A stretch of 64,000 nt of DNA from Trichostrongylus colubriformis. Taxonomy: Eukaryota; Nematoda; Chromadorea; Rhabditida; Trichostrongylidae. The position numbers and the translations under genes are program-made. Positions 12,536 through 25,445 of the stretch are shown here, piece after piece. How positions within the stretch are numbered: position 1 is the first letter of the stretch; every line of letters begins with the position of its first letter. A model generated the notes under the pieces. That model had not been told where the DNA came from. It searched no databases and worked only from the letters and a program-made list of their open reading frames with translations. The DNA lies in contig OZ022259.1 of the NCBI GenBank assembly GCA_963978905.1, forward strand, positions 17,520,068 through 17,584,067, written 5' to 3'.

Positions 12536-13213
12536 TTAGGTTGTCGGGAAAGTTCTTTCGTTTTTCAAAAACGTGCTTTTTTCCCTCCGAACTACTTTCC
12601 AGCAATTTCTTCTGTACATATAAATGTAGTACAAGTTCACACGCATCTATAGGTATTATTGTCTTTCATCTCCCGGATAACCTTTTTCGGCAAAATAAAT
12701 ATATCAAAGGCCAACGTCATCTTCATTACCCGAGGCTTTTTTTTTAATGGCGCTAGATAGGGAAAGGAAAAGATGATAACGATGGAGCAAGATCAGGGCT
12801 ATAAAGTGGATGGGGTAGCACTTACCATTCAAGCTCGAGAACTTTTTGGCGAGTCAAATTTGGGGCGAGTCTTCCCACATATTGAAAGTGACTAGCTAAA
12901 AACTTCTCGAGCTTGAATGAGAAGTGCTGCCCCATCCACCTTATAGCCCTGATCTTGTTCCTTCGGATTATCATCTTTTCCCTTCCCTATCTAACGCCAT
13001 TCAATAAAAACTTTCGATAATAAAGATGACATTGACCTTTGATTTAATTATTTTGCCGAAAAAGGTTATCCGGGAGATGAAAGACAATAATACCTATAGA
13101 TGCGTGTGAACTTGTACTACGTGTATATGTACAGAAGAAATTGCTGGAAAGCAGTTCGGAGGGAAAAAAAAAGCAAGTTTTGAAAAAACAAAAGAACTTT
13201 CCCGACAACCTAA
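12536..13213. mobile_element. Fold-back element built from two inverted mariner 3' ends
   Basis: A 678-bp element has long inverted arms starting TTAGGTTGTCGGGAAAGTTC and is flanked by TA. Both arms contain, facing inward, a decayed mariner transposase C-terminus: SPDLAPS read on the minus strand near 12770-12810, and HPPYSPDLVPSDYHLF on the plus strand near 12930-12980. So this is not a simple deletion derivative but two 3' halves joined head to head. A related, larger copy is at 43562. There is no intact ORF. Confidence 0.75.
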
Positions 13214-15363
13214 TATATATGAACACCTCAAAAAGTACTCGTACTGGTACTAAACGTTGGAATGTCTTACGCGTCTGAAACAACGTTGACATTTCGAAGA
13301 AATTTATTCAGTTATTCATTGCGATTGGTCCACAAGCACAAAAGGCTTGAGCATGCTCTAGTGGGTTGTTGTCTTTCAACTATTGCAAAGCAACCCACCA
13401 GAAACTTCACAATTAAAATGACCAGATCCTATCAATATCAAATGATCGTAATACCTTCTTTTCATACTTTATTAGGGTAGAAATGAAAGTCCGTGAAGGT
13501 TTGGGGACCGTTTTCCAGTTCAGCTTTCTTAGTAGGAGGTAGGCAGTCGACGCGAATTGGAAAATCGAGCTTCGCACCAAAAGGTACAGTGACAAGCCTC
13601 GGGCACTTTTTTTCAGATTGCGTCAAGGTTTTCGTTTACTCTGAAGAAGCGACGGCACCAGGTGGGACGAGTAGAGGGTTGGTGACCGGGTAGGTCTTCA
13701 GTGAGGCCAGCGCATTGTTAGTGATTGCGCTACTGCACGTGCTAAATATTTGTGTTCATGCGAGAAAGTGGATCATTGTCTGCCCATTTGGAAACAGTGG
13801 GGCTCTCTGCAAAGACGCGGTGCTCTTGATGAACGCGATTGACCATTCTTCCTACTTCGCGGGTAGGGTCCATTAGCAACCTCAAATTGGTGATGTTCCA
13901 AGTAGGAGACACCAGAAGCTGAGGATTCCTTGGCAGGAGGGGTCGTATTTGACGAACGGAATGGGGGGGGGTCATAATGGCAGAGGTCAGCAATGGTCCC
14001 ATGCTAGACGATGAGCAGAACGCACCGTCAGCCTGCCCGGTTATGTAAGAAAATATGATTGAATTTCAGTGGTCAGCACAAAAATTTCAGTAAAAAAATA
14101 CGTCACGATGCTATGCAGCCGGCAATGCCTTTACTAATGGTGTAGGGGTTATGAAAATGTTGAGAAGGGGTTCGTATTCGGGTCCTTGTTGAGGGGTGGT
14201 CGTACTGAAGCGACCATTTTCCTCGACACCTGGGTGTGTCCTGTTTCAAAGTCAATCTTTATATCCAATCATCTGATATGTGAATAACCGCTGTCGTCTC
14301 GGGGCGCGAGAGCTTTGAATATCAGTGGTGGAAAGAGAGCTTTCCCTATTTTTGACCGTTCCACTCCGTTTTCCTCTATTACTGAATTAGAAAGCACCTT
14401 TACTCCTGTGCTGTACAGTCGGCCAGAATTTCGCACACGAGAATTCGATTATTATTTGCTTAGGATGAATTTTAAAAATGAAAGGGTGTCACCTTCCGAT
14501 CAAGCTACATGAGAAATGGCGTATTTGATGTGTTCGCAATTGTCGAAGTATTTGAAATATCGTAACTGGGTTATGTATAACAAGGTAGCTCCACTTAGAA
14601 GAACACAAAATGAATGCTGATGCACCCACCCCTTCGCTATGACCACCACAGTCTATGGTAGATTTAGTGGAGTAAATTTAATCAGGAGGTCTGCATAAAT
14701 TTCACTTTTTAGTAGTCTGTAAAAGCTTCTCATTTATTTGAAAATCGTGTGGCGCTGCAGGTGTATATATTCTCGACTGCATAACGGATGTGGTGGGCGA
14801 TGGTATAATTGTTCACTGCAATTAAGCATGTGTCATAAATCACCCGAATCGTAAGAGGTGACAGAGAATGATTATATAGAAAGTGCTGGGCTCAGACAGG
14901 GAAAAGCTTTCACAGTAGAGAATAATACTATGGGCCACATATAAATCTTCAGGCGAAAAAATCAACATACCGCAGAGATACATCCCTTAAAATTTTGGGC
15001 ATGCTGGTAATGAAGGACGAGGCTGCGAGGGCCATGGAGCATAGCGGCACCGGTCACATGCTTGGGCCATGATTTAGGTAGTAAACTAAGGTGAAGCACA
15101 TTGCTCGTGACCATGAAGATGAAAGTGAGCCCGATCAAAAAAACCGATTTTGAAACCGAGCACGTAACCGCCATTGCTCCACAGTTCTCGCGGCCCTGTC
15201 CACCGTTACTAGCGTGCGCAAGCTTTGAGAGGTGTACCTTTAGCGAATTCTGATTTCTTTGTGTGGTAATATGCATGTTCCTAGAGAACTGATATAACGT
15301 AATTGTATGGGATAAGCACCTCAATTTTTCGTGAACGGTTCTCTTACAGACACCGGAAAAGGG
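13214..15363. other. Intergenic, nothing recognised
   Basis: No conserved exon, RNA gene or mobile element was recognised. Short open frames (for example 13742-14002 minus and 14962-15378 minus) lack domains or splice-supported continuation. Confidence 0.4.
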
Positions 15364-15366
15364 TAA

Positions 15367-15523
15367 GGCAGTGTTCATAGTTCACGATTCAGGCGATCGC
15401 GCGATCTACGCGATCGCGTGCTTTACGCGATCGCGTGATCGCCTGAATCACCCAATCAATATGTATCTTTTTCCTTCCGCCTGAATCGCGTGATCGCCTG
15501 AATCGTGTACTATGAACACTGCC
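15367..15523. mobile_element. PIF/Harbinger-like MITE with TAA target duplication
   Basis: A 157-bp near-complete palindrome begins GGCAGTGTTCATAGT and ends with its inverse. It is flanked on both sides by TAA (15364-15366, 15524-15526). A 3-bp TWA target duplication and a GGC start are typical of PIF/Harbinger. The interior is built of repeated GCGATCGC palindromes (several between 15391 and 15440), so it should fold into a very stable hairpin. Confidence 0.7.
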
Positions 15524-15526
15524 TAA

Positions 15527-16413
15527 TTTCGGCCTACGGTAGAATAGACATAGTTCGGGCGAGTTTAAGTGGCCGCCATAGCACGAACTCGCCAATTTGA
15601 AGCCGTGGCATGGTGCCAATAGGAGATGTTTCTATCATAAATTTGTTTTTTTCTTTTTACTTTTTCCTTTGTTCTTTCTTATATTGTTTATAAATGTAGT
15701 TACATGAATGCTAATGTAGTTGGCACTGGCCACTCCACTGCGCTGGAAGACAGGTTCTACAACTAACGTTGGCCTTCGGCCCGTCTCCTACAGCGGACAA
15801 CTCGGAAAGTCAGTGTGTTGATGCCGATGTGATGCGAATACACACCACAGTGTCGCGCTTTTAAGCCCGGGTTTTTCGCCTATTATCGCTTCCAACCTTG
15901 AGTGTTCGTTACAAAATGCTCACTTCTTTGCATCTTCCCCTTGTTTCGGACTCCTTCCGGTTCCTTTAAGCCTTAAATTGATTTCGTCTGTGATGCACTT
16001 GCTCAAGTGGATTGGACCTACATATTTGGCGTGACCCACCCACCGCTTCGCGTCAGTTTTTGGGGTGCGTCTAGGGTATGGGATCATTTTAACAGACCTG
16101 TTATAGAGGAGTGAGGTCCTGAGATATAAAAGATTCCTTGACACCATGTTTGCCCCGATCATGGAATGTTGATATTCCTGCAAGTTGAATCCATATCTTA
16201 CGCCAATACCAATGCTGTCTTCAAACAGCTTAAATGCTTCTTTGTATCGTTTGAGTAGAAGTTTCATTCATATGTACATGTGATCATACTTGACAATCTA
16301 TGCAGAGCGCATAAAGAATAGCACAAAAAAGGATCGGTGAATATTTCACAATAAAACCCGCGTAACAATGGAATGAGGTGTAAAAGCTCGATTGCAATAA
16401 CTAAGCCATTCAT
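15527..16413. other. Intergenic with one unassigned ORF
   Basis: A 115-codon open frame on the minus strand (15920-16267) encodes a basic protein with a Lys/Gly-rich C-terminus. I do not recognise it; it may be a fragment of an old element. The remainder contains a T-rich tract near 15640-15690 and no supported gene. Confidence 0.3.
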
Positions 16414-17837
16414 TTAGCCCATATAGGGATTATACCGATAACAACTAGTGGAGCTATCGAAGCTGCTATCGGAACCACCACTGTAATCGTACGGTAATGT
16501 CTGGGGAGGATAAGCAGGTCCAGCCATCGGCGATGAGAGATCCATTACTCCAGGAGACGTTGGGACCAAAAGAAGACGTGGTTGTACCTGAAAGTTGTTT
16601 CATAAATTCCACGCTGGGTCTTCCGAGAGATTTTTGAGTTGTCGGTTAGCCAGTATACTTATCATCAATGACTTGGAAGCGGCAATATCGTCACAAGCTC
16701 CAGAAGAACCTTGGTATTTGTATGTCATGGTGGTACTGAAGACAATCGGAGAGGATTGTGCTTCAAAGCAGACGGAAATAAAGGCCGAAACTCTGGGAAT
16801 GGTGACGAGAGTGGTGAAAATACATAGCTTATTATTTTTTGTCAATATGGAGAATTTATATTTAAGAAATAACATGAAATCTTGGTACAACCTTTGAAAC
16901 GGCGAAAGGGTCGGGGAGGGAGTAAAGAAAAATGAACAGAATTTCGAGAGTCAAAATAGTTGTAGGATTGCTTGAATGTTGCGGTTTTTACACATACAAG
17001 TTTAATTCCGTCGAATTCGGGAGGTTTTTTGGCATGTAAAGGCGAAAGGATTCTGACAGTGTAAAATCGACGCTATACTTTTTTGGGATAAAGGGAGGGA
17101 CAGAAGTGGATTGCGAAGCTCATTCCCCTACCCTTATAATATATCGCCACCCCATCTAAATACTATGCTATGAGATGAGAAACAGCAAAAAATGGTACTA
17201 ACATAAAAATTCACCTGCAAAAGGTTGGCGAGCATGTTTGTGGTGGTCTGACTAAGGCCAATAGATAGCTGATGGGCATATTCGAGTGGAGTTGGTTGTC
17301 TTCCAGTTTCAAGAATCCGTTGGAGTGCCAGGATATAGTTCCTAAAAAGTGACAGTTGTCCACTTGCTGGGACGAAAAATCTCAGTCTTCATGAAATTAT
17401 GGTCAGGCAATGTTCGCTTACCTTGCTAGTCTGAGCGTTTCGATTTTGCTGAGTTTCTGATGCTGTGTGGTGATGGGGACGTACTGTAAAGCAACAAATT
17501 ACACTCTAATTTCAGGATATTTTTTAAAATTTTGATTGATTTCTGGGTATCGAAAGTTAAAGATTATCCTTATCAAAGAATGCAATTATTTTTTTAAATG
17601 TGAAGTCAAGACATAAACAAATTAGTTTTTCCATTTGAACATCTTATGGCTAATAAGTGACCTGTTAAGTAAGTAACCACAAATAAAAAGGTGAGTGAGT
17701 AAATAAATAATCAGCAGCTGCCGCACCTGTCTAAGCACATCGAGGGCGTCGTTGAGGCCATGCATACGTTGACGTTCACGGCAGTTAGCCTTCAGACGGC
17801 GTTGTTTCTTCTTCAATGGCTCGTTCGCTGAAGCCAT
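16414..17837 (-). CDS. cnd-1: NeuroD-family proneural bHLH transcription factor (CND-1-like)
   Basis: NeuroD/CND-1 proteins bind E-boxes as heterodimers with class I bHLH proteins and drive neuronal differentiation in the nucleus. Four minus-strand exons join in phase: 17837-17727, 17483-17422, 17341-17215, 16587-16414. The product is 157 aa. The basic region and helix 1 are RRLKANCRERQRMHGLNDAL (about 13-32); YVPITTQHQKLSKIETLRLA spans the loop and start of helix 2 (38-57). The NeuroD-type C-terminal motif GLSQTTTNMLANLLQ follows directly, and PTPLEYAH matches my memory of C. elegans CND-1. The last exon is Pro/Ser/Tyr-rich and ends YNPYMG. The N-terminus before the basic region is only about 12 residues; a further upstream exon cannot be ruled out, although a TATA box close to this ATG argues against it. 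An E-box (CAGCTG) lies just inside intron 1. Confidence 0.92.
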
Positions 17838-17902
17838 GTACGAAATGTTGGTGAACAACGATCTACTGCCACCGGCGGGGCAGCACCGGTTGATCCATGG
17901 GT

Positions 17903-17909
17903 TTTTATA
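17903..17909 (-). promoter_or_regulatory. TATA box of the CND-1-like gene
   Basis: TATAAAA on the minus strand, with CCTATAAAAACCC as context, lies 66 bp upstream of the ATG at 17837. Spacing fits a short 5' UTR. Confidence 0.6.
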
Positions 17910-17910
17910 G

Positions 17911-20162
17911 GGCCACACTCAAAGCCAATCCTAAGCCACGCCCACTCGAGGGATTACGGTGGGGATACCGGGTATCGGCTGGTAGTGGCTTTCTGTGCCC
18001 ATCCCTTCAACTGGAGTCCACGCAGATGTGAAGATTACTGTGGAACACACAACAGTAGTGGAGAGTGAAAAACAATGATAATTGAAAGGAATTTTTCAAC
18101 AAACACTCAAAAGGGGATTTTTGAAAATTTTGAAAGACACTTCGATTTCTTTTTTAACTTCCAGTTGCAGCATTGCTTATGAACCGGATTAATTGTATTT
18201 GAAATTTAGCGAAATTACCATCCCAGTTCATTCGGGTATAACCAATTTCCTCATCATGTATGCGAAGACCGCGGCTAACGTCAGTCTTTGAGGTGACCGC
18301 ACCTTTGTACGGATAATTTCAACGGCGACATGTCATGTCTCAAGCGATCGTGATTTATGGACATTCCCTAATGGTCTGCTATATCTAAATGGTAAAGATA
18401 GAGAGCGCAGAGATTTTATTTTTCCGAAAGAAGCTTCGAGGCGTATGGTTATGTTTCTGACGACATACTGAAAAAAACTCAATGGAAGGGTGAATTTCGA
18501 AGGGGGACGTATAATCAAATTAATTCACAACTTTATACCCCGTTGTTTTCAAATTCTCCCCTGCCACCTACACCCCTTAATGACCACTTATTTGAAGTTT
18601 TTACATTAGAGGTAAACATACAAAGGTAGTAGAGGACGAGTAGATTCTATATGAACAAGTCAGCGGCATGGATTTTACTGAACCCTCAGAAGAGGTAGCT
18701 TAGGGCGGGCTGAAAAATCCGTGGATATGCGAGAAAAATTTCACCATAAAAAGGTCCAGTCGCTCCAGAGCCCTTACCTCTCCGATTCCCGAATTTACTA
18801 AAGATATCAATAGGAAAAGAGTTGGAAAATCTCCTCGCCATATAAAATTAATTATCTGGGAAAACCTTTATTCGTTTGCGGCAGAGTAGTTATCTCCTAC
18901 CTACCGTAACCATGATATTTTGTGGGTGATTGCGTCAGTGGTTATTTATGTTGCATCACTATGTAACTACCATGCTTGTTAGAGCGGCGGTAGATTGGAT
19001 CCATTAGGGTGAATCCCACATGCTTTCTACAAAGTTTGGTTTTACTATCTGAAAACGAGGGAAGACTTTGATACCAGAGTCCGATTCCGGACATTCTCTA
19101 CCTTCAAATTCTGAATGGCGATCCTCCCTTACCTGGAATATGTAAATATCTATCCTGCGGACGATTCTCAAGATTCATGAATGTTTAAAAATTTGTAAGC
19201 CAGATCCATTCCCAAGATTGTTGGGTGACCGAAAATCAATGAGCCAGATCATGCTCTTCATATGGACTTGAAAAATTCGATGCTCACGTAACCTTGTGAA
19301 TGGCAGATGCCAACTGTCGCCAGCCACAAGAATTGCCACCTATGATAGTGCTTGTGACCCTAGCTCGGTCATACATGTAATGGTGCTAGCCAATGAGAAT
19401 GACCTTAAGTGTTAATTGCCAGTTGGTGTGGATGGTCCGATAATCAGGGACTATGCATAATTAATCACTCGAAAATCGTCAATCATCACCGAGAACAATG
19501 CTTGAGTGCTGCTGCGAACAAGTGGTCGAACAAATCCGTTCAATAAAATACTCGAGTACTAAGCTGACCTCACTTGTACTAGTACAACAAGTGGCTATAG
19601 CGCATTTTTATAGAGCTAGTGAGCAATTCGGGCCGCACTTCATAAATCACCAGGAAAGCGCTAATTTTCTGATTTGCGAACGTACCAGAGACCAATGGTA
19701 GCATTCTGAATTTTACAATTTGTTCTCTTTTTCTGGACGTATTCCATTCCCCTATTTCAAATGGCATCCAACGTTACAAAGGAGAATGAGTGGTACAAGA
19801 TGGAAGTGAGACGATCTTGGACGAAAACGGTCTAGATCGTATCTCAGAGCTTTGCGATCTGTTCTTTGTCTATTGTAATCAGGGCTAATGTTGCGGTACT
19901 CTCAGTTTCCTTCTGAAGAACCGACCGCAATTTTCCCAAAGCGGGTCAATCAGGCATGGTGTCCAAAAAGGCTTTGTCATGGTGTCTGTCTGTTTCCATC
20001 CACATAGAATAAAGATAGATTTCGCCTCTATCAGTTGTTAATGGGACCCGCCACGCATTCAACTTGCTTTCAAAATCGTGATGGCATTCGAATACGATTA
20101 GATTCACACGTTCAGCGATCCGAAGGGACCGAACGATCGGTGGGTGTTTACAACTTTGAGAC
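17911..20162. other. Intergenic upstream of the bHLH gene, nothing recognised
   Basis: No exon, RNA gene or element was recognised over about 2.2 kb. It is the natural place for enhancers of the bHLH gene, but no motif cluster was established by eye. Confidence 0.35.
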
Positions 20163-20669
20163 AATGTTCAACAACAATTGAGACTCCAAAGTATTTATTC
20201 GAAAACAAAAGACCCCTCAAAAGTCTTGAAAGTTTTGAAAATATTTCGCGATATTCAGGCGTTTACCGCCTTCTTCAAGCCTGAAACCGTGGAATAAATT
20301 ATATGACATACGTTGATACCACTAGCTTGCGGCCCCGTTTCAAAAACTTTTTGGCGTAACTAACCCTGCCAAAGACTTATGGTGCAGGAAATGATGTACC
20401 CACTCAGTGGCATAGCGTACTAGACTATTTAAGGGTGCGATCGGGTGGGTTCATCACTTCCTACATCATAGGTCTTTGGCAGTGTGAGTCACGCTGAGAA
20501 GTTTTTGAAACGGGGCCGCAAGCTAGTGGTATACAACGTATATCACACAATTTAGTTAAGTTCCACGGTTTCAGGCTGAAGAAGGTATTCCCAGAACTTT
20601 CGAGACTTCTGAGGGGTCTTCTGAGTTTTTTGAATAAATATTTTGGAGTCTCAATTGTTGTTGAACATT
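20163..20669. repeat. 507-bp fold-back repeat
   Basis: Long inverted arms (about 200 bp each) start AATGTTCAACAACAATTGAG at the left and are inverted at the right end. Matching inner segments include GCGGCCCCGTTTC and CCAAAGAC. No clear target duplication flanks it, so the superfamily is not assigned. No ORF. Confidence 0.75.
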
Positions 20670-23600
20670 CACATAATCATGAGACTTCGGGACAGCACAA
20701 TATAAAAGCTTTGAGACAGTTATGACACTATTAACTCGGAATGGATGAAAAGCTTGATTGTCCTAAAGAGGAACTAGCTCACAGTTCGATCCAAGGGCTA
20801 CGCTCTCGGATCTCTGCGTTGTCAATACACCAGTTCTGCGGTAATATAATACAAATACTGTTTGAAAAATAGCAGTAGTTTCCAGATAGTCCTATGAATT
20901 AAAAAAGGTAAATGGCAATCTCCTGGTTCATATTTAAGCCCTTACGACTGCTACTGCAGAACAGTTATAATTGTCTGAAGCAACATATGGCCCAAGAACG
21001 CATTAGCATTTCCATCTCCGTGAACCTCGAAAGCTGTCGCCACCCCGTCTGGAACCAGAGGAACTGTCGCATGCTAGGTCCATTTCGCTAAGACATTACA
21101 AGGAATAGAAACTGCCATATTCGGGTTCCGGAGTAGGCAATAACTCATGAATGAGTCATTCATGCACTCACACATGTTGCATTTCCACTTTTACGATCGT
21201 CGATTGACCGCATTTGACGACAACAATTTGACGGCAACGGAAGGAGCGCTTCGAGACGGAAATCAGGATAAGACTCACGGAACAACAAAGATCTCATCGG
21301 AGGAGCGCCAAAGGTCTGAAAGAGTTGTACTCGAATCATGACTTGTTTAGTTCCCTGGAAAGAGGCTTGTGGTGTCATGAAGACTGTGTTTTGCCATGGT
21401 TATGCTTTAACTTAAGAATATACGTACATAGTTACTATCCTCAAATCTCTTTCGCTCTCATACACACTATGTCTTGTCCATTTTCAGGTTAGGAGAGGTT
21501 GATTAAGACTAAATAGGCCGAAAGAAAAGTCAAGCAACCTTCGCTGGACCAATCGGACTTTTTACTGGAAAACGTGGGAACTTTCAGTATATCTATCGGA
21601 AACTCGATTTTCGATTCGAAAGAACCGAAGTATCAGTGCCACGAGCCTGAGTTGAATATCCATCACTTCACTGATGATTAGTCCCGATATTCACCACTTA
21701 ATCCCTTTCTTTACTCTTCATACGTTTATACATACACCCTAATCAGGGTAATGCGTGAAATTTATAAAGCGAATCCGGTCTCTGTCCCAACTATGACTTC
21801 AAACGGAAGTAGTAAACATAGTTGTTCCTGGATAATTTCAAATACTTTGCTTTTTTGTTTGTGTAGTAGTGAAAGAGCCCTGTACTAGGGATCCTGAGAT
21901 TTTTCTCTGAAGTTACGGCACCTTCATGTCTGGGGTTTGGATGAGCTTGAAGAGCTTTCCATTGGTACCATTTTCAAAATATTTGGGAATCTTTGAAGGA
22001 TGTTATAGCAAAAAGACGGGAAAACCATGGGGTTTACGATTTTGGGCGTCGATTGACCATGAATTAGTAGCGGTATTGTATCTATCGCTTTATCCGATTG
22101 GCACTGTCTCTTTTGTTGTTTCCACTAACTTTCTGCAGTCCTGTATTATGCTTTATTATCTTTAACTGCTCTTTATCATCATTTACAACTCTGCTTGGTT
22201 GCTGTTCCAAGTACGTGCAAGTAGTACTCGTAAGAAATTTATTGAAGGTGTGGCGCGAGCGTTGAAGGCTGACTTTACATATACTCTGCTTTATTGCAAA
22301 GAAATACTGATACTGGTTTTTGATAGCCGCTGATGTTCACCACAGCTCGCGACGACGATCAAAAATGTAAAAAGTATTTTGTAGTTAAGAGGCAGCCAGG
22401 TTGCAAGAAGGTGCACCAATCATCGTACACTTTCTGGGGATTTTTAGACCTCCGTCTTATCCTCTTGATCCTATGCCGGTTTATTGATTCATAATGTTTT
22501 AAAACATGAACAAAACCTCCTCTGATCTTTTTTCAAACTTCTGACACAAACAACTCCTTCTGTACTGGTGCTCCCGAGGGACATTCAATTAGTTCAGCAG
22601 CTGTAGCTAAGAAAAAGGAAACTGACATGTTGGGCGTACTTCATATGTTTAGTAAACAAACAAATAAACGAAAAAATAGCTAACAGGCAAAGTAGGAAAA
22701 TACAGTAGCGAAAATGGTTTCCCAAGCACAAAGTAAGAATGAAATTTGTGTTCAACTTCTCCGTGGAACGCCCATGTCCGAGTAACCTTTGTACAGTATC
22801 TACGAAGACTCAAGTGGTAACATACATGAAGGGCTATTCATAAATGCAAAACAATAGGATATTTGAGAGCAACACTTTGTAATTAATCGACTCATTGGCT
22901 CCAATCAAGCTTACTGGACTAAGCCTTTTGTCAGTGAAACTCGGCGCCATTATAGACCGGATTCAAAATGGCCACTTGAGGATTGGCAGCATTTAGCAAC
23001 CCTTGCAGCTACTTCGATTCATAAACGATAAGAGACCTCAAAATTGATTGCATTTTGTAATCGAACCGTGAATATTTCAGAAAAACCTGAATGATAACTT
23101 GATATTTGTCCACAATAGGCTAAGAAAGCGGCTCCAAAAATAAAGTCGATTTTTCCTACTGTGTGTGACCATTCTGAAGAAGCGGTTCGCCTGACCGATG
23201 ATTGCAATAACAGTGTCTTTTGTGTATCATACTCGGCCATATGTCAATAACTCCCATTTACCCGCGATTTGGTCGATTACGTCATCTTTACCTACGAAGA
23301 GATCATTGACTCATTAGATGGCTTTACTCTGGAATAGCACGATCAGAAGATCAGTTGGCCCTGTGAACGAGAAAGTTGGGTTTGTAATCCTAATTCGTAA
23401 GAGTGTATTGTGCTGCTCAATTGTGTTTTGTGTGTTACTTCTTAAATTTCTAACTATACTGCTATTGGTGGATGTTAAGCGCATTATACGTGCACAATAA
23501 ATGAATAACTAAACAAGCGAATAAATGAATAAATCAATAAATAAATAAAATTTTTTGAAGAGGGGATACATGGAGCGTCTGGCGGCGCAGTTGACGGCCT

Positions 23601-25259
23601 CCATTTTTTTCAGTTTTCCTTGTTTTTTCTTCTACGTAAATGTACCTCACTGGCCACTATACGAGTTCTTGTTGAAGGGTTTACCTTTTCAGTGTGGCTG
23701 TTTGGTTATGCAGAATGTTCAGTTTCGAATTATGCCTACACTTGTTGTCCTCTTTTATCGATGGTGCGCCTAGAGCTCACGATAAATAAAAATAAAAACA
23801 AAAATGAATTGTTTCAATTTGAAGCAACATATCAAGACACAGTGACTCGAAGCAACGAAAGCGCAGCACCATGAAGAAGACAGTTCAAGCTTTCCACGGA
23901 ACTATTGTCGATCCTCTTCAAAAATCAAACAAAAGCAGCTAGGGATGAGCAAAACCATCGCATAAGCTCGTAAAGCACGTGGAGCACGGCTGCAGATGGT
24001 CCTTTAAGCTTTCTAGATGAGAAAATGAGCGATGATTGATGTTTTCTCATGCAAAATGCGCGGTCGATTTTTGTTATGATGGCGGCGGCCTGTTAGAGAC
24101 CGCCTCATAGAAGCGTGAAATCGCACTGATTGAAAGGTGACAAAGCACGTCGCCTCCGCTGGGCGCTCGCTCGCAGCAGGATACTGTAGCTGTTATTGCT
24201 AATAGCTATCTGCGGCAGAAATGCCATTAAAAATTGAAGAAAAAAACAATTGAACGTCATGGATTAGTCAGTGGAGCAGGGCAGACTGCAGGTTTTATCT
24301 ATGCCATTATGCCGCTTTAGAGTGCGCCATGTGTTCCACTCACACAAGGATTCTGTTCAGTATACAGGAAGCATAAACTTGAGCAATTTGAGCGCCAGAA
24401 TCCAGGAATCCAGTAGCGCAGGGTAAACACACGGACCAGTCGTTGCGTACAGATCGTAGCTACAGTACCAGCTGGTTGGGTGATTACTACAGTATCACCT
24501 TGTGTGTTGTGTTTGTTGAAAGCGATCCCCTCCCCGTATTTGTCTACTGTCACTTGATGCTCTTCGTTACCACAATGTTTATTTACACATCATCTGATAG
24601 TGCTTGCTTCCGTGGGTGCATCAAGAGGATCACCGAGCTACGCCCCTGATTTAGCTATAATAATTCCCCATCAAGGCTTGAAACTGCAAAACTTGGGCAT
24701 ATGGATAGCTAACTGCTACGCATACTTTCTCAACCTATCTTTGAGAGATCACTGTAGAGGGTAAACCGAATTTATGATCCTAAAATCCACTGGCTCCGCC
24801 TTCTTTGCTAGCCACGCCCTGCTAGAAGGATGAAATTGCTTTGTAACTCAGGAAACAGCAACAGAGGAGTATCTAATATTTATATCTCACCCGACCAATG
24901 GTGGAACCCTGATCCGAGTAATTTAGTATTTCTCGAAAGTAGTTGTGTCCAATTGAAATTGTTAACAACTGATGAAGGCTAATAAAGAGCCTCGAAAGGC
25001 AAATGTCCCAAAATTCGCTGTGCTTTTCGCGTTGAATCCTGAGCGTTAGCTTTTATCAGTGTTCGGTGGAGAGGAACGAGCCCACTGATAAAAACGATAG
25101 CTCTTGATGAGCCTTGAGCCGGTGACCTAGGGTAGCAGGCACATGGGATCTTTGAATTTGAAATTATTGGTCTTGTATTTGCTCGGTTATACATCGCCTT
25201 GATCTGTTGATAGTGATAAAAGGTATGGGATATGATCTTGGAGCATTTTCCTTGATGAT
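20670..25259. other. Intergenic, simple repeats only
   Basis: About 4.6 kb without a recognisable gene. An (AATA/AATGA)-type simple repeat at about 23500-23550 could be the tail of an old retroposon; a shorter A-rich run is at 23785-23815. Open frames are short and without domains. Confidence 0.35.
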
Positions 25260-25440
25260 GACTCTTGCCACTTTTGCGGTATGTTTTGTCCCTTCATGTT
25301 TTGTCCACAAGTTTCTTTACAAGGGGTTAATCGATTCTATTATGCTTTTCTTCTGGGAATAACAAAATAGTTCTTCTTGATGATTATTAAGTAAAGATTC
25401 AGTTGGAAGTCGGTACCCTTTCAGAAACGTATCGTATACT
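25260..25440 (-). pseudogene. Decayed copy of the exon/intron at 30.6-30.84 kb
   Basis: This stretch aligns by eye with 30620-30840, including the shared CCACAAGTTTCTTTAC, the lysine-rich exon start, the intron and ATCGTATAC near the donor. The reading frame is broken by stops (for example after the segment matching IDLPL), so it is a pseudogene fragment made from genomic DNA rather than a retrocopy, since intron sequence is included. Confidence 0.6.
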
Positions 25441-25445
25441 AGTTA

